Shown in pieces: positions 12,002-24,826 of a DNA stretch of 64,000 nucleotides; position 1 is the first letter of the stretch, and each line of letters begins with the position of its first letter. The DNA lies in NCBI GenBank assembly GCA_936450465.1, contig OW388299.1:43411548-43475547 (forward strand). Direction: 5' to 3'. Position numbers and translations under genes: made by a program. The notes below the pieces were generated by a model, which was not told the DNA's origin, did no database searches, and was given only the letters and a program-made list of their open reading frames with translations. Source of the stretch: Gibbula magus (Eukaryota > Mollusca > Gastropoda > Trochida > Trochidae).

Positions 12002-12403
12002 GGGCTTTTAGAAGTGAAATGTATAAGCGGACAATAAGACTGATTACCTAGTGTCAAGTCATGCAAAAACAACAAGACAACAAGGAGCATTAAACAAAAA
12101 CAACTAAGCAAAATATTGCACAAACAACATCCTGCAACCTTTTAGGTTCAATTTATTATTTCCTCCTAAAATAACAGACACCTCTCTTCACCACTGACAA
12201 GTCCTAAATCGTATACAAATAAACAAGGTTTTTTCAAATGGTTCCCGAATGCTGAAATAACATATAAACATACTAAAAGATCACCTCTTTTGTCTACAGG
12301 AATAATACCGGAACCATCACAATTATTTTCCTTAGGATATTTGAACGGTCAGCGTTTTACACATGAACGTATTATTTACAGTTGCTTGCTTGCGTCCACA
12401 AGT

Positions 12404-12760
12404 TTAAAGGGGCTGTAGCACGTCTTTTGCATTTTTTTGCAAATTTTCCATTTATTATGATAGTTTATGCCATCTATATTTACTTTAAAGGGTAAAACAA
12501 CTTATTACACAAACCAATTACTCGTAGTGGTAATAACGGTGTTGCGTATAAAGCAAAAATTGCATGGCGGCCATTTTATTGTGAACACATTTTATTACTT
12601 CGAATGACAAAAACAATTCCCATGGCTTAACGGAACCATGTACACTCACTTTTTAACTTGATTTTCCTAAGAGAAAAGCGTGTTTTACTATTGGTGGCAT
12701 TATTTTTCAAATACATTTCATCGACATATTTCAGCGAAAAAACGTGCTACTGCCCCTTTA
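12404..12760 (-). mobile_element. MITE family A, full copy
   Basis: Full-length reversed copy with both terminal repeats (GGGGCTGTAGCACG and CGTGCTACTGCCCC) and the internal GGCGGCCATTTTATTGTG block. The 133 bases to its left, and its left terminus, occur again in inverted order at 17406-17538. Confidence 0.88.
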
Positions 12761-12891
12761 GAGTTGGCGTGGATTTGGAAAAAGACTCCAGTAAAAAGGT
12801 TTCGCGTTTTCTAAGCAGTGTCTCCACAAATAAGATCAGTGTTTTAAAAGATAAGAGTCGTATAGGTAACTCGTCGGTAGATCCCTTCACC

Positions 12892-13193
12892 GAGGTGAGG
12901 TGATTTGGGGTTTAACGCCGCTTTCGTGAATATTTCACTTCTATTACGGCTTCTAGTAGTATTACAAGGAGAAAACCCGCGACACCATGTGGTTAGCGGT
13001 GAAACTTGCGAGCAACGGCTAGAACTTGTCAACCATGGGCGGCACTGCACTGAAAGGCAGTGTAGCATTGCACGCAAACCTTACTGCATATAGAACAGTT
13101 CTCTGCTGCAGACAAAGTTGCCCTGGCGCGATTCGAACCACAGACCTCCTGGTCCGAAACCGAACGCGCTTAACCACTGCGCTATCCCGCCCC
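12892..13193 (-). mobile_element. tRNA-derived SINE, full-length
   Basis: In the minus orientation the head at 13193 reads GGGCGGGATAGCGCAGTGG (A box), followed by GGTTCGAATCGCG (B box). The body ends in GCGGCGTTAAACCCC and a CACCTCA-type tail. It matches the copy at 23740 throughout. The acceptor arm does not pair, so it is a SINE and not a tRNA gene. Confidence 0.88.
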
Positions 13194-13950
13194 TACATGT
13201 TCCTTCAAAGGCATAACTGTCAAATGTGTTTCGGTGTATCCTATATTGACATGGGACAGTGACCTGTCTACTGACGTAAACAGTAAACCTTTTTCCGAAT
13301 AATTTACCGCGAATAACATGACATAAGTCTAGACAGTGGTTTGTTGTTTGTTTGCAAAACATGTTATTCAGGCTTTACAAGAAGTTGTTGATGTTTATAA
13401 GTGATCATGTATTTGAAGTTGTTGTTTTTTTCATATATTTCATATTACTGTTCTTTTGTAAGTGCATGACGACAGTAGTTTTTATTGGTTGCAAAACATG
13501 TGTTACAAGACTTTGTTGATCAAAGTACGTAAGTAAATAATCATAAATGTATTTGAAGTTGACACATCTGTATTCAATTTATAAAATCAAATATGAAATC
13601 AATCATCACGGTCATCTTGTAAATAAGCGACAATATGACATCATTAGATCCTTTCATATCCCAAGTCATGATAAAAGGCTTTCATAAATATATTTTTATT
13701 ATATAATAAGTAATGAAATATGTAATATATATAAGAAAATATAATCCATATTTGAACTTTAGCAGTAGAAAGTCATATTTTCACAGCATTATACACCGTC
13801 CTGTTTTATATCGAGGGTATCAGTTGAATTATTTTCTCACTGAATTTACAGTAAACTAGATATCGGGGAGTATTATGACAATCAAGACTGCTCTCACCTT
13901 TCAATGTCACGTTTTAATTGTTTCATGCAGATTAAAGTTATATAATAAAT

Positions 13951-14037
13951 AGACTATTTCATTGTTTTTGCCGAATATCATTTCTTTTTCACTCCATGAG
14001 ATAGAAATGATATTCGGCAAAAACAATGCAATAGTCT
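13951..14037. repeat. Near-perfect 35-bp hairpin
   Basis: Arms 13951-13985 and 14003-14037 are inverted with a single mismatch, around a 17-base loop. Core arm motif is TTTTTGCCGAATATCA. Confidence 0.92.
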
Positions 14038-14435
14038 CTGTATATTATAAGAACGAATTACAAAGAACCATCACACCTTTAGAAGATACGTATACAGGTA
14101 GATAGGTATGGAGCACACCTGAACCAGACAGTAGTTAAATATGCAGGTACACGAATGTCCTGATGTGCCGAGGTTAAAGGTCATGTGAGTTTGAGCGCAA
14201 CGTGACCAGCATATGACACGCCGGTGATACGAATGAACCGTGACTGTCTAATCTTGTAGTTAACAACACGGGGTATATGGATAACAATGGAATAACAATT
14301 AAAGTAACAACCAGTGTTTTTCATAATATTTCATTTGACTTCATGTTTTGCTAAATACCATATGTGTCAAATAATTTCATTCAATTTTCATATTCATCCC
14401 CAATCTCCAAATACACGATAGTTTACTTACTTGCT

Positions 14436-14960
14436 CCTATGTAAATCGAGCAACTTACGATCGTACCTTTACATGTGCAGAAACCGAAACGAAACGTTCC
14501 ATTTACATGCACAGTAGCTATATAATTTAAACATATTTTATTTCATTCAGGAAATAGATAGGTAAATTAGCTTTAAAAACTAGATGAATACCGCCCCAGA
14601 ATACAGGAAATTATGTGTCACGGTGAATTTGCCATACATCTTAAATTCACAAAAGCCAACAGTAATACAAGAAATAATGATATTCATCGTACTTACTCAC
14701 AGTAAAATATTTCAAAAGACAACTTCAACAAATGCCATTAATCTTCATCAGTGTGTACCAATTGCATTAGTAAATAAGTTATTGTTCAAATCTACCTGTT
14801 AAATTTCTAAAGGAGTGTACTGAAAAGTTATTTATTTACAGTAGTTATATGACACAAATTTCTCTGAAAATGAAAATCGAGCAACATACAATTGTACTTA
14901 TACATATGCAGAAACCGAAACTACACGTCCCATTTACATGCACAGTAGTAATATGACCAC
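14436..14960. repeat. Direct duplication of about 85 bp
   Basis: ATCGAGCAACTTACGATCG...CATGCACAGTAG at about 14446-14520 recurs with changes at about 14876-14947. Both contain GCAGAAACCGAAAC and CCATTTACATGCACAGTAG. The element between is unassigned. Confidence 0.7.
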
Positions 14961-15492
14961 TGAAACATTACCAACCCAAATTTCTGTTTTAGTCTTGTGT
15001 AAATAAGTTTCCAAAATCACGACGTGTCGGCCGCGATGCATCACTACTTTTACCTTTTTATCGTCACTATAATAGGTTGACTTTGATTAAAACGACGATT
15101 TTCTGACAGTCAATACTTCTTGATCAAAAAAACATTTAAGAAATCGTCGTTTGGCATATGTTCCTCCAACAACAGATTCGGTGTACCTTTAAGAATGTAA
15201 CAATTAAAGAACACCGCATCAAGTGTCTGCATATGACTAAATGTCACTGTAACCTATATGTATACAGGACAGATGTAAGGACATTGGATTTTGTATGGTT
15301 GTCGTTTTAACAGTGTGTCAAATGATAAATAAATCATTATTTACTAGTTCAAATTTTACTATTTGTGTTCATAAAACCATCATTAGTGTCATTTGTTTAC
15401 TTACACTGTGCATGTAAAACATAAACACATATGAAAATAACAAAAATAATAAAAGAAGGAAGTTTGACTTAACAATAAGAAAACGGTGAGCA

Positions 15493-15855
15493 TTAAAGGG
15501 GCAGTAGCACGTTTTTTCGCTGAAATAAGTCGATAAAATGAATTTGAAAAATAGTTTCATCAACAATAAAATACCCTTCCCTCTTCACAAAATCAAGTTA
15601 AAAAATTAGTTGCGATGGTTCTGAAAAGCCATGGGAATCGTTTTTGTCATTCGAAATAATAAAATGTGTTCACAATAAAATGGCCGCCGTACAATTTTTG
15701 CTTTTTACGCGACACTGTTATTACCACTATGGATAATTGGTTTGTGTAATAAAATGGTTTAACCTCTAAACTAAATATAAATGTCATGAGCCATCATTTT
15801 AAATGGGACATTTGAAAAAATAAAATTTGCAAAAAACGTGCTACTGCCCCTTTAA
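15493..15855 (+). mobile_element. MITE family A, full copy
   Basis: Starts TTAAAGGGGCAGTAGCACG and ends CGTGCTACTGCCCCTTTAA. One of the best-preserved copies and a good reference for the family. Confidence 0.9.
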
Positions 15856-16504
15856 TACCTAAAGGGATAACAAGGTTTCTGCTAGGAAGGTTAAATAGAT
15901 AAAGAATAACATCAAAGATAGCATGAACAATATTGATGAACGAGGTTATGTTTATTCTAAGATAACCTTCGTAGCATATGGCACGCTGATGCTAACAGTG
16001 ACACCACAGCGGTTCGAATCGCTCTTTAGACAATATTTTCAAAATTCAAAATCTAGATTTTTGCAATCATATACTGTTTATATACGATATGGTTACCTTA
16101 TATTCCAAATTTGATCGAAATCGGTGAAGAAATAAAGATTTTATATAAATATCCCCGCTATTGATGTCTTTTTTTTTGTCCACACAGCGATTCGAACCCC
16201 TGTGAGTGACACCACAACAGCCCCATATTCTCCTTATAAACAATGGTAACATAGATTACACATCGCGAGTAAAGGTACAAATATCAATATCCATTACCAT
16301 ATAAAATAACATGATAATAACATGAGGGATAACAATGACCATGGTATTATCAATTACAACAACAAATGTCATAATGTTGACAACGCAGTCGTTTGTAAAG
16401 AAATTCAAAAAGGATAACAGTATCCCTAGCAACCATAATCATTGAAAGGAAATCAGGACAAGTTTCAAATGACATTTTCTGTAAGGCTGGCTGTCTATGT
16501 GAAA

Positions 16505-16745
16505 GGCTAGTTTGTGTTTAACGCCACTTTCAAGAGTATTTCACTTATAATATGGCTACTGATATTATTGTAGAGAGAAAGACAACATCATTGTGACTAT
16601 ACATTCGTGTTAGACTTGCAAGCACAAGCAAGCACTAGCAAGCACCAGCAAGCACTAACAGGAGGTGAATTTGGGTTTAACGCTGCTTCCAAGAGTATTT
16701 CACTTACATCACGTCTGCAAGTACTATCGTAGTGACAAAACACAA
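16505..16745 (-). mobile_element. Two SINE 3' fragments in tandem
   Basis: Fragments at about 16505-16590 and 16662-16745 each contain a TTTAACGC...AAGAGTATTTCACTTA block of the family in the same orientation, separated by an AAGCAC/AGCAAGC repeat. Confidence 0.7.
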
Positions 16746-17074
16746 CATTGTTTCCATGTGCAGATTTTGTAACTGTTTGTGGAATCAGTTCTGGTAGGCA
16801 AATCAAATGGGATCGCAGATAGATTTCGCTGTGATTTTGTTTGCAAAATTAAGGTAGTTCGGAAGGATAAAATGAGTTTATTCGGTTCCATGTAAGCTAA
16901 TGACTATTTTGAAAATATTACAAACTATTATCAATATTGCAAATGTAACAGATTGTATCTGTATAATAATAATGTGAGGAAAATCATACGCGCAACTTAT
17001 GAATGTAACCACTTTACCAATCATCATAACAGTTCGTGCTACAGGTTTTGGTGTACGGATACACATATTAAATA

Positions 17075-17405
17075 AGTCAAATAAATCGATGAAATGTATT
17101 TGAAAAATAATGTCACCATTAGTATAACACCCTTCTCTCTTCGGAAAATCCAGTTAAAAAATGTGTGTACATGGTTCGGTTAAGCCATGGGAATCATTTT
17201 TGTCATTCGAATTAATAAAATGTGTTCACAATAAAATGGCCACATGCAATCTTTGCTTTATACGCAACACCGTTATTACGACTACGGATAATTGATTTGT
17301 GTAATGAGATGTTTTACACTCTAAAGTAAAGATAAATGACATAAACTATCATTATAAATGGAAAATTTGCAAAAAAATGCAAAAGACGTGCTACAGCCCC
17401 TTTAA
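17075..17405 (+). mobile_element. MITE family A, 5'-truncated copy
   Basis: Lacks the first ~25 bases; similarity begins at AAATCGATGAAATG. The right terminus is GACGTGCTACAGCCCCTTTAA. It is followed by a 133-bp segment and then a second right terminus (17539-17604), giving a composite. Confidence 0.82.
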
Positions 17406-17538
17406 ACTTGTGGACGCAAGCAAGCAACTGTAAATAATACGTTCATGTGTAAAACGCTGACCGTTCAAATATCCTAAGGAAAATAATTGTGATGGTTCCG
17501 GTATTATTCCTGTAGACAAAAGAGGTGATCTTTTAGTA
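17406..17538 (-). repeat. Inverted copy of 12271-12403
   Basis: Reading the minus strand from 17538 reproduces 12271-12403 essentially base for base, and the identity runs on into the adjoining MITE terminus. This segment is not part of family A elsewhere, so it was copied together with a MITE end. Confidence 0.9.
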
Positions 17539-17604
17539 ACTATCATTATAAATGGAAAAATTGAAAAAATAAAATTTGCAAAAAAAGTGCTACAGCCCCT
17601 TTAA
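17539..17604 (+). mobile_element. MITE family A, right terminus only
   Basis: About 66 bases (ACTATCATTATAAATGG to AGTGCTACAGCCCCTTTAA) match only the right end of family A. It abuts the 133-bp segment directly. Confidence 0.8.
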
Positions 17605-18032
17605 CACTCCAAAATGACAGATTTAAAATTCTTGCAGCTGTTTCCCCTGGACGTTTTAATTATCGTTTACAGGTTAAAGATAACGATTATTTATTGCATC
17701 AATACGGATCTTATAGGGGGTACATGACATAATAGATCCTGGACTGCCCGAAAAGTGAGATATAATGCACTTAGTTGCTGTTTGATTAATAAGTCTTACA
17801 TGGACAGCTTTGACCTGTTGATCATAAACATGCATTCTGGCATCTTCGACATATTGTTAGATATCAGTCATCAATTATTGTCAGGGATATAATCAGACAT
17901 GATATCCGGCTCCTTGCGGTTATCAAGTATTATAATAATAATCAATCATGTTATCCATTATATGAACGTGTCAATGCATTAAGTTGATTTGAGTGCACTG
18001 GGAGACATTTCATACACGTAATTGATTTTGAA

Positions 18033-18650
<618 letters not shown>

Positions 18651-18659
18651 GAAAACTAG

Positions 18660-21020
18660 AAGCACAGTTACAGGGAGACAGAGATGTATAATTTACATAT
18701 GTAAAATCCATCAACATGCAATTACAGCAACGTCTCTTTTTAACAACATCTGTTCCTATGCAAATGATACGCTAGGCACAGACAGAAGGGGTTAAATGGT
18801 CGCATTACAGGATAGACAAGTACATGTCCTGTTGTCACGTGATCACTGCATGAGACGAATACCAAATCAAGTGGGGACAATGTGACATTATGTAGCTGTA
18901 CATACCCAGCAGGCTGGTGGTAATGTCACAACACCTGTAAAGGTATGCGGGTTTTTCTGGCCACGAAGTTGCTATTTTATTCAGTCTCCATTGAAAATAC
19001 TGTATAAGTTTGTTGGGGTTTAGCATCAATGATTCTGTTATATGATGTCCTTGAAAAATATTTTTGAATATTTCATATCCCGGCAGTTGATGATTATAAA
19101 AAGCATATGTCAAGATTGTCGGGTGATTTAGGGTTTCAAGAGTAGTTCACTTATATCAAAGCATTGCAGAGAAAAGTTGGAACCATGGGTGGTACTATGA
19201 TGAAATTCAGTGTAGCATTGCACCCAAACCTTACTGCGTGTAGAATAGTTCTCAATAGCAGACAGTTGCCGGGACCCTTTAGACTAACATTCAGTCTCAG
19301 AAATATTTTTTTTGTCACGAAAACACCATTTTACAAACAAATTTTTCAAATATATATATAAAATGGAGCCCTAAAGATGCCTTAATTTCTGAGAGCTGAG
19401 TAATCCAGACTTGTTATAATTTTCTAGACTGGGTTGGTCGTCAATTGAATATTTTGCTCTAGGGTCTGGATGACAGAAAAAGGGACCCTTTTGCCATTTG
19501 ACTTGGAGCAGGTTGCCCCGCTCCGTGACTGTGTATAATATACGAGCCTTGTATCCAGTCTAAGTCCTATTTCAGCAAGTCTAGACTCGGAACAGATCTA
19601 GAGTCCTACTATGCACAGCCAGTTAAATAATGTGGACGTTAATGTGTTACAAAGGAGACATACATAATTAGAAAAACGATGCATCATCTTTAAAATATAT
19701 TTCATTGATTAAATTTAGTGGAAGGAGCATGATATGTTTAGTTTAGATGAAGAAAATAAATTATCATTTAATCAATCGACTAATGTATGAATAAATTTTA
19801 TCCTTTTTCTCTACATAACAATTAACATTAACAACGTACACTTGCACCTATTGAAATGTTATGATGAATGATTAATGTCGTGTTACTTGTTATATATAAG
19901 TATATAAAGGACTATATTTTAATCCCTGGTTTGTACATATACACATGTTAATTTTCATGTACACTATGTAAAAGAAATGCAGACTGTAATACGTAAGAAC
20001 GTAAATTGTATAAAGTGAACTTACTTATTAAACAATTAGTGTCGCAATTCGGAAATCAGGGTTATACATAATATTTATACATATAAGTACATAATAATCA
20101 TACTAATAGTAATAATAGTCCCTTATACAGCCCATTATTCAAACACAAAGCGCTGATCGACATACACAATGTTACCCCTTGTCAACGAGTACAACACACT
20201 CCGGAGGGGAATACAACGTCGTCTGTCAGATGCTCACGGTTCAAATTCAGAGTACGTAACTTACCAGGTACCCAGTTTAATGCTGGATAGACAAGGCACA
20301 CTTTGATATAAGTCTTATTTAGGGTGACACCACAAGTCTCTCAACGCATGTCTCAGAGTGGGGCAGAAAATCAAACCCTTCATAATTTCCGATTTACCAT
20401 CCACGATGCGAGTCACCCATTTAGCGATTCCGAATCGGTCAGATGGGCAATGTACATTGCACCAACACAAAGCAAAATAATAAGTAAAATCTCGGGATAT
20501 AGCTTTTCACCCGCTGCCCACCCCTTTTCAATATATATTGATCCGACTATGGGATGACTACAATGTACAATCAGCAAATGATATTCATTCATCATATGAC
20601 ACAGTCTATAAGTCTTTTGATGTGTGGTATAATCAACCTATTATGACTGCATGTAACGTTCCACCCCAGTTAATTCTTGGGAACACAATAAGTACTAACT
20701 GTTCAACGTTCACCTTATGTAGAGATAACCATGCATACATGTATTCTCCGAAACGTCGTACCTTGTTCAGATAATAATTTCATTTTCAGGTAGATTTATT
20801 TTACATCTGTCATAGTCAACATCAATTCATCCAATATAACTTGTTTAAATAGACACTAACATTGAGTTTGTAACATGAATATCTTATGAGACTTTATATT
20901 TTCATTTCACCACAATGATGAATACACAATGCACGGTTTTTAAAGACTGTTGATTACTTGATGCAAAAATGTCAAGTTTCATTATTACAATATGTTTCAA
21001 TAACATAACTCAGACAACAG
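18660..21020. other. Unassigned intronic stretch
   Basis: Apart from the SINE fragment at 19128-19270, no gene or shared repeat was recognised. 19270-19620 contains repeated AGTCTAGAC/TCTAGACT-like words and may be another decayed element. A CTCCGAAACGTCG near 20747 resembles the hammerhead 3' half without a core. Confidence 0.4.
19128..19270 (-). mobile_element. tRNA-derived SINE, decayed fragment
   Basis: Contains GTTTCAAGAGTAGTTCACTT, AACCATGGGTGGTACTATGA and TGTAGCATTGCACCCAAACC of the family, with deletions. The head is lost at GTTGCCGGGACCC. Confidence 0.75.
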
Positions 21021-21021
21021 A

Positions 21022-21300
21022 CTGGGCGAGTGAGCGCAGTGGTTAGTGCGTTCGGCTTCCGATCAAGAGTTCGAGAGTTCGGATCCCGCCAGGGGCTTGG
21101 CAACTTATTCTATACGCAGTAAGGTTTGGGTGCAAGGCTACAATGAATTTCAGAGAATTAGTTAAAGCCGATGATCGCAGGTTTCACCGCATTTCCTAGC
21201 CACATGGTATTGCGGACTTTTCCCCTGCAAATAGTACTAGCAGCCGTAATATAAGTAAAATACCATTGAAAGCGGCGTTAAAACCCCACATCACCTCACG
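21022..21300 (+). mobile_element. tRNA-derived SINE, diverged copy
   Basis: Head GGGCGAGTGAGCGCAGTGGT, B box GAGTTCGGATCCCGCC with a small insertion before it, and the usual body ending GCGGCGTTAAAACCCCACA. Same family as 23740. Confidence 0.88.
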
Positions 21301-21639
21301 AAGAACACTCCTCTCGATCCGTTGAACTATTTGATTTGGCCTTGGTACCATTACAACAGTTTAACAATGCCCCTTTTTCAATACAGGATTACATATATGT
21401 GTTTAACGCCCATATTAAGTACACTGCACAATTAGGATTGGTTAGTTATCCTGCACAGGTACATGAGGATAGTGCACGATAAGATACAAATCACTAGATT
21501 CAGTCCCTACTGGAACAATACGATTCGATTCAATACATATCACGATTTACATTAACTTTGATAATTTTGAATATTAACATTGATACTCCCTCAAATCCTC
21601 ATAATGAAGAATGTTAACATACACATGTATCACGATATG

Positions 21640-21835
21640 AAAAATAGCGATACATGCATCGGCAGATATAGTATCACAATTATCGATGCATCGATATATC
21701 GTCACTCTCCAGCACAAGAGTTATGTGCTCTTGATACGCGCTAGATTACATAATCAGACGGGATAAAGTATCACGATTATCGATGCATCGATATACCATA
21801 CACACTACAATGCAAGAGTTATGTACTCGCTTAAT
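21640..21835. repeat. Direct duplication with ATCGATGCATCGATAT
   Basis: AATTATCGATGCATCGATAT (from about 21679) recurs as GATTATCGATGCATCGATAT (from about 21776), each followed about 30 bases later by AAGAGTTATGT. The ATCGATGCATCGAT core is a palindrome. Confidence 0.65.
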
Positions 21836-22350
21836 AGATCATATAGACATGCGGCATTTCAGGAACTATATTTGATATAAGGAATATGGTCTAAATGGAG
21901 ACTTGCCCATCATACCAGCCCAATCTGTGTACACTTTCCTATCATTACCCCTAAGCTTGCTACTTTAGTTACAATTTCAAAGGGTAATTAAAGTTTACAC
22001 CTTCGGATAATTTGCCTTCAAGTTTTGGAAAACATATTTGGCCACACCTGGAGAAATAATTGTACGGGGAGTCTGGATCACATGATGATGGATCGTTTAG
22101 AGTGGAGTGCTGATAGGGTAGTGAAATGTTTCACTGCTTTCACGTGTTGCTGCCTGCTGAGCTGGGTCATGCAATGGAACCACCTATTTCACTCATCAAT
22201 AGTCAGTAATGTAGTAGCAGCTTGATGAGGTTCTCTTATGTGTGATGAGATCTGTATTATACAAATTTCACGCAGTACGTAGTATGGAGCTTTTAAATAC
22301 ATGAGGTTCTGACAAGCCACGCAGTAGTAACTTGGTTGACTTATGTGTAC

Positions 22351-22490
22351 TTAAAGGGACAGAACGTTTTTCGTAAATTTTATTTTTTTCAAATTTCCCA
22401 TTTATAATGATAGTTTATGTCATTTATATTAACTTTAGAGGGTCAAACATCTCATTACATCCACCGATTATCCGTAGTAGTAATAACGGT
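22351..22490 (-). mobile_element. MITE family A, copy interrupted by a foldback element
   Basis: The left part of a reversed family A copy (TTAAAGGGACAGAACG onward) runs to TAATAACGGT, where a different element (22493-22917) interrupts it. The rest of the MITE does not resume after that element. Confidence 0.78.
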
Positions 22491-22492
22491 TC

Positions 22493-22917
22493 CTCGGGTC
22501 CAAGTTGTACCTGTTCTGTACGAATATACTCCGACATCCTCGGTTACCCATGGTTTTTATATATGCTCCGTTACTCTCCACTATATCACCCATGGGAAAC
22601 CTTATCAGAAAAATATGTACTCAAATTACCCGCCCTTGGCCGGCGTGAGCCAATCAAACTGCTACGCAGCTTGGACCTGCGAACCACTGACAATTATATC
22701 ACTTCGTTGCAAAGCACGCGAGGTCATTTTGTTAGCCATCCGTCACCGGTTATCTCCCTTGACCATTTCCGCCAAGGGCGGATAATTTTAGTACAGATTT
22801 CTCTGATAGAGTTTCCCATGGGTGATATAGTGGAGAGTAACGGAGCATATATAAAACCATGGGTAACCGAGGATGTCGGAGTATATTCGTACAGAACAGG
22901 TACAACTTGGACCCGAG
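22493..22917. mobile_element. Foldback element nested in a MITE
   Basis: A 425-bp unit whose two arms (about 22493-22612 and 22800-22917) are near-perfect inverted repeats, starting CTCGGGTCCAAG and ending CTTGGACCCGAG. TAACGGTTC on the left and TAACGGTCC on the right look like a 9-bp target duplication with one mismatch. The core carries a second pair of inverted segments (CGCCCTTGGC and GCCAAGGGCG). Long open frames here are by-products of the arms. Confidence 0.85.
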
Positions 22918-23739
22918 TAACGGTCCTATAAAGGTTGATGAGTTCTGTATTAATACTACCCTGGCACTTGGCAGTTGTTCTTGGTGAGTAGTTAAAACCA
23001 ATGCAGTTGACGATATCAAATATACAGTCATCTGATAAGCATCATATAAGCTGATAAGTGATTATGGTAGCTGAATCATTTGATGTTCTTTCAATGTCGC
23101 GGAAATATTATAAGGAGCTGTTAACGCTTGTTGAACGTCAACAAATAATTGCTAACTTCACATTTTGAAATAGGAAACGGTGACCTTGAGTAACTTCACA
23201 AACCTTGTTAACAAAATATTTAGTTTGGATGACACAAGTTCCCCACGTGATGGTTGCATGTGTAACCTCAGAAAGGACAATGACTCTGCACACTGTATAC
23301 TGACCGCAGAAATTAATGCAAACGGGCGCGGTGAGGTCGGGGTTCGGACCCATGTATGTACCATTGTGACAATGAAAGAGTGAGGTGAATTCCAATTACT
23401 GTTTGTCAGCCGGGGACAAGACGGTTTACGAAGAGGAGATTACATTGTCACTCCTCCAGTCTTGACCCCCATTCTTATTCACAAGAACTTCAGCATCCCC
23501 CTGCTTCATTTGAGACTACCCCACATCACTCCCACAGGCCCGTGGGTCATTCCTATTCCTATGCTCAAGAAAATTTGAAATAAATACATTTTGAGAAGGC
23601 CCCTTACTTAAAAGGCTTCAGAATGACAAAGCTTCTCTAAAAGTTGTAATTCCGAAGCCGTCAGGGGCCGTCTCAACTGTTTCAGCGTGTCAATAATTGT
23701 GCCCATATGGCATGTGCCCACCCTCTCCCCTGACCAAGG

Positions 23740-24044
23740 GGGCGGGATAGCGCAGTGGTTAGCGCGTTCAGCTTCGGAAGTCTGGGTTCGAATCCCGCCA
23801 GGGGCACGGTAACTTTGTCTGCAGTAGAGAACTGTTCTACACGCAGTAAGATTTGCAATGCTACACTGAATTTCAGCGTAGTACCACCCATGGTTCGCTA
23901 GTTCCAGCCGCTGCTCGCAGGTTTCAACGCAATGCCTAGCCACATGGTGTTGCGTGCTTTGCCCCTTCCATAATACTAGCAGCCGTGATATAAGTGAAAT
24001 ACTCTTGAAAGCAGCGTTAAACCCCAACTCACTTCACCTCACCT
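23740..24044 (+). mobile_element. tRNA-derived SINE, full-length (best copy)
   Basis: Head GGGCGGGATAGCGCAGTGGT with A box, then GGTTCGAATCCCGCC as B box. The body carries CAGCCGCTGCTCGCAGGTTT and CCTAGCCACATGGTGTTGCG, ending TTAAACCCCAACTCACTTCA and a short CACCT repeat. The ends and promoter boxes are the clearest of the family. Confidence 0.92.
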
Positions 24045-24312
24045 GACCACAAGTTCTTCCCTGCCTTTCCCCATCATTCGGACCATATTTACCTTAATCT
24101 CCTATTCTTTCTTTCCTTATCCAGAGTGGGTACCCCTCCCCTATTTTTTTTAATTCAATCTTTCTTTCTTCCCCCGTTTAATGCTTAACCAACACCACTC
24201 CTTCCTCTCATATTCACTCTTTACTCTCTTCATCCTAAAATCCCAAAACCTGCCACCCGAGACAGGCCAATGACATCACCTTGTCCTTTCCTTCACTCAT
24301 GTCAACTCCCCC

Positions 24313-24495
24313 GCAAGGTTTAACTTACGCCAGTATCTAACACTGGCCAATTTATGCCTTGCTGCAATTCATCGTCTATTCTGTGCCACCTATTGCACAA
24401 CCATGTCCAGGTACAGCACGCTGCTACGCTAGCACAGACAAGGTAACGAAATGCAGCAAAGGGTAAATTAGCCAGTGATAGAGACCGGCGCCAAG
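24313..24495. mobile_element. Foldback MITE, related to the one at 39636
   Basis: Contains GCAAGGTTTAACTTACGCC, ATTTATGCCTTGCTGCA and the inverse segments AATGCAGCAAAGGG and AATTAGCCAGTGATAGAG. Ends are approximate. Confidence 0.65.
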
Positions 24496-24583
24496 ATACC
24501 GATATACTGGTCGAAATTAGCTCATCGTATTGTATTAAAGAAGATTGATCCAGAGGGGAAAATCCTGTATTCCTCTATCCTTT

Positions 24584-24616
<33 letters not shown>

Positions 24617-24826
24617 GTCCTCAATACATTGTAAATTGGAAAATTGATTTGTGCATTTCGCACCTGGCAGTCACTGTGCAGCGCCAGTTCAAACGTTGTT
24701 CTGTCCTTATAATGCTGAGTGTCAAGCAAGGAAGCAACAACTCCCATATTTTAACGCGACCGGGAATCGAAGCCCGGTCTTCCGGGTGATGAGCGGACAC
24801 TCTACCAACTGAGCTATTTCCCCATT
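24584..24826 (-). mobile_element. tRNA-derived SINE, second family with (ATT)n tail
   Basis: In minus orientation, GGGGAAATAGCTCAGTTGGT with a good A box, then GCTTCGATTCCCGGTCGCG as B box, a body of about 150 bp and a tail of ATT repeats at 24584. The tRNA-like part cannot form a normal acceptor stem. Distinct from the 23740 family. Confidence 0.8.

Noticed and set aside
15985..16210. Two GGTTCGAATCGC words in inverted order near GTGACACCACA
   Set aside because: They might be ends of a small element, but the arms are too short to define one and no second copy was found.
22407..22931. A 174-codon open frame
   Set aside because: It runs through the end of a MITE and both arms of a foldback element, so it is an artefact of the inverted repeat.
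23745..23806. An intact-looking tRNA gene
   Set aside because: The A and B boxes are good, but the acceptor arm does not pair and the same head plus body recurs elsewhere, so it is a SINE.
23608..24027. A 139-codon frame on the minus strand, with a similar one at 13026 and 13081
   Set aside because: They are translations of tRNA-derived SINE copies.
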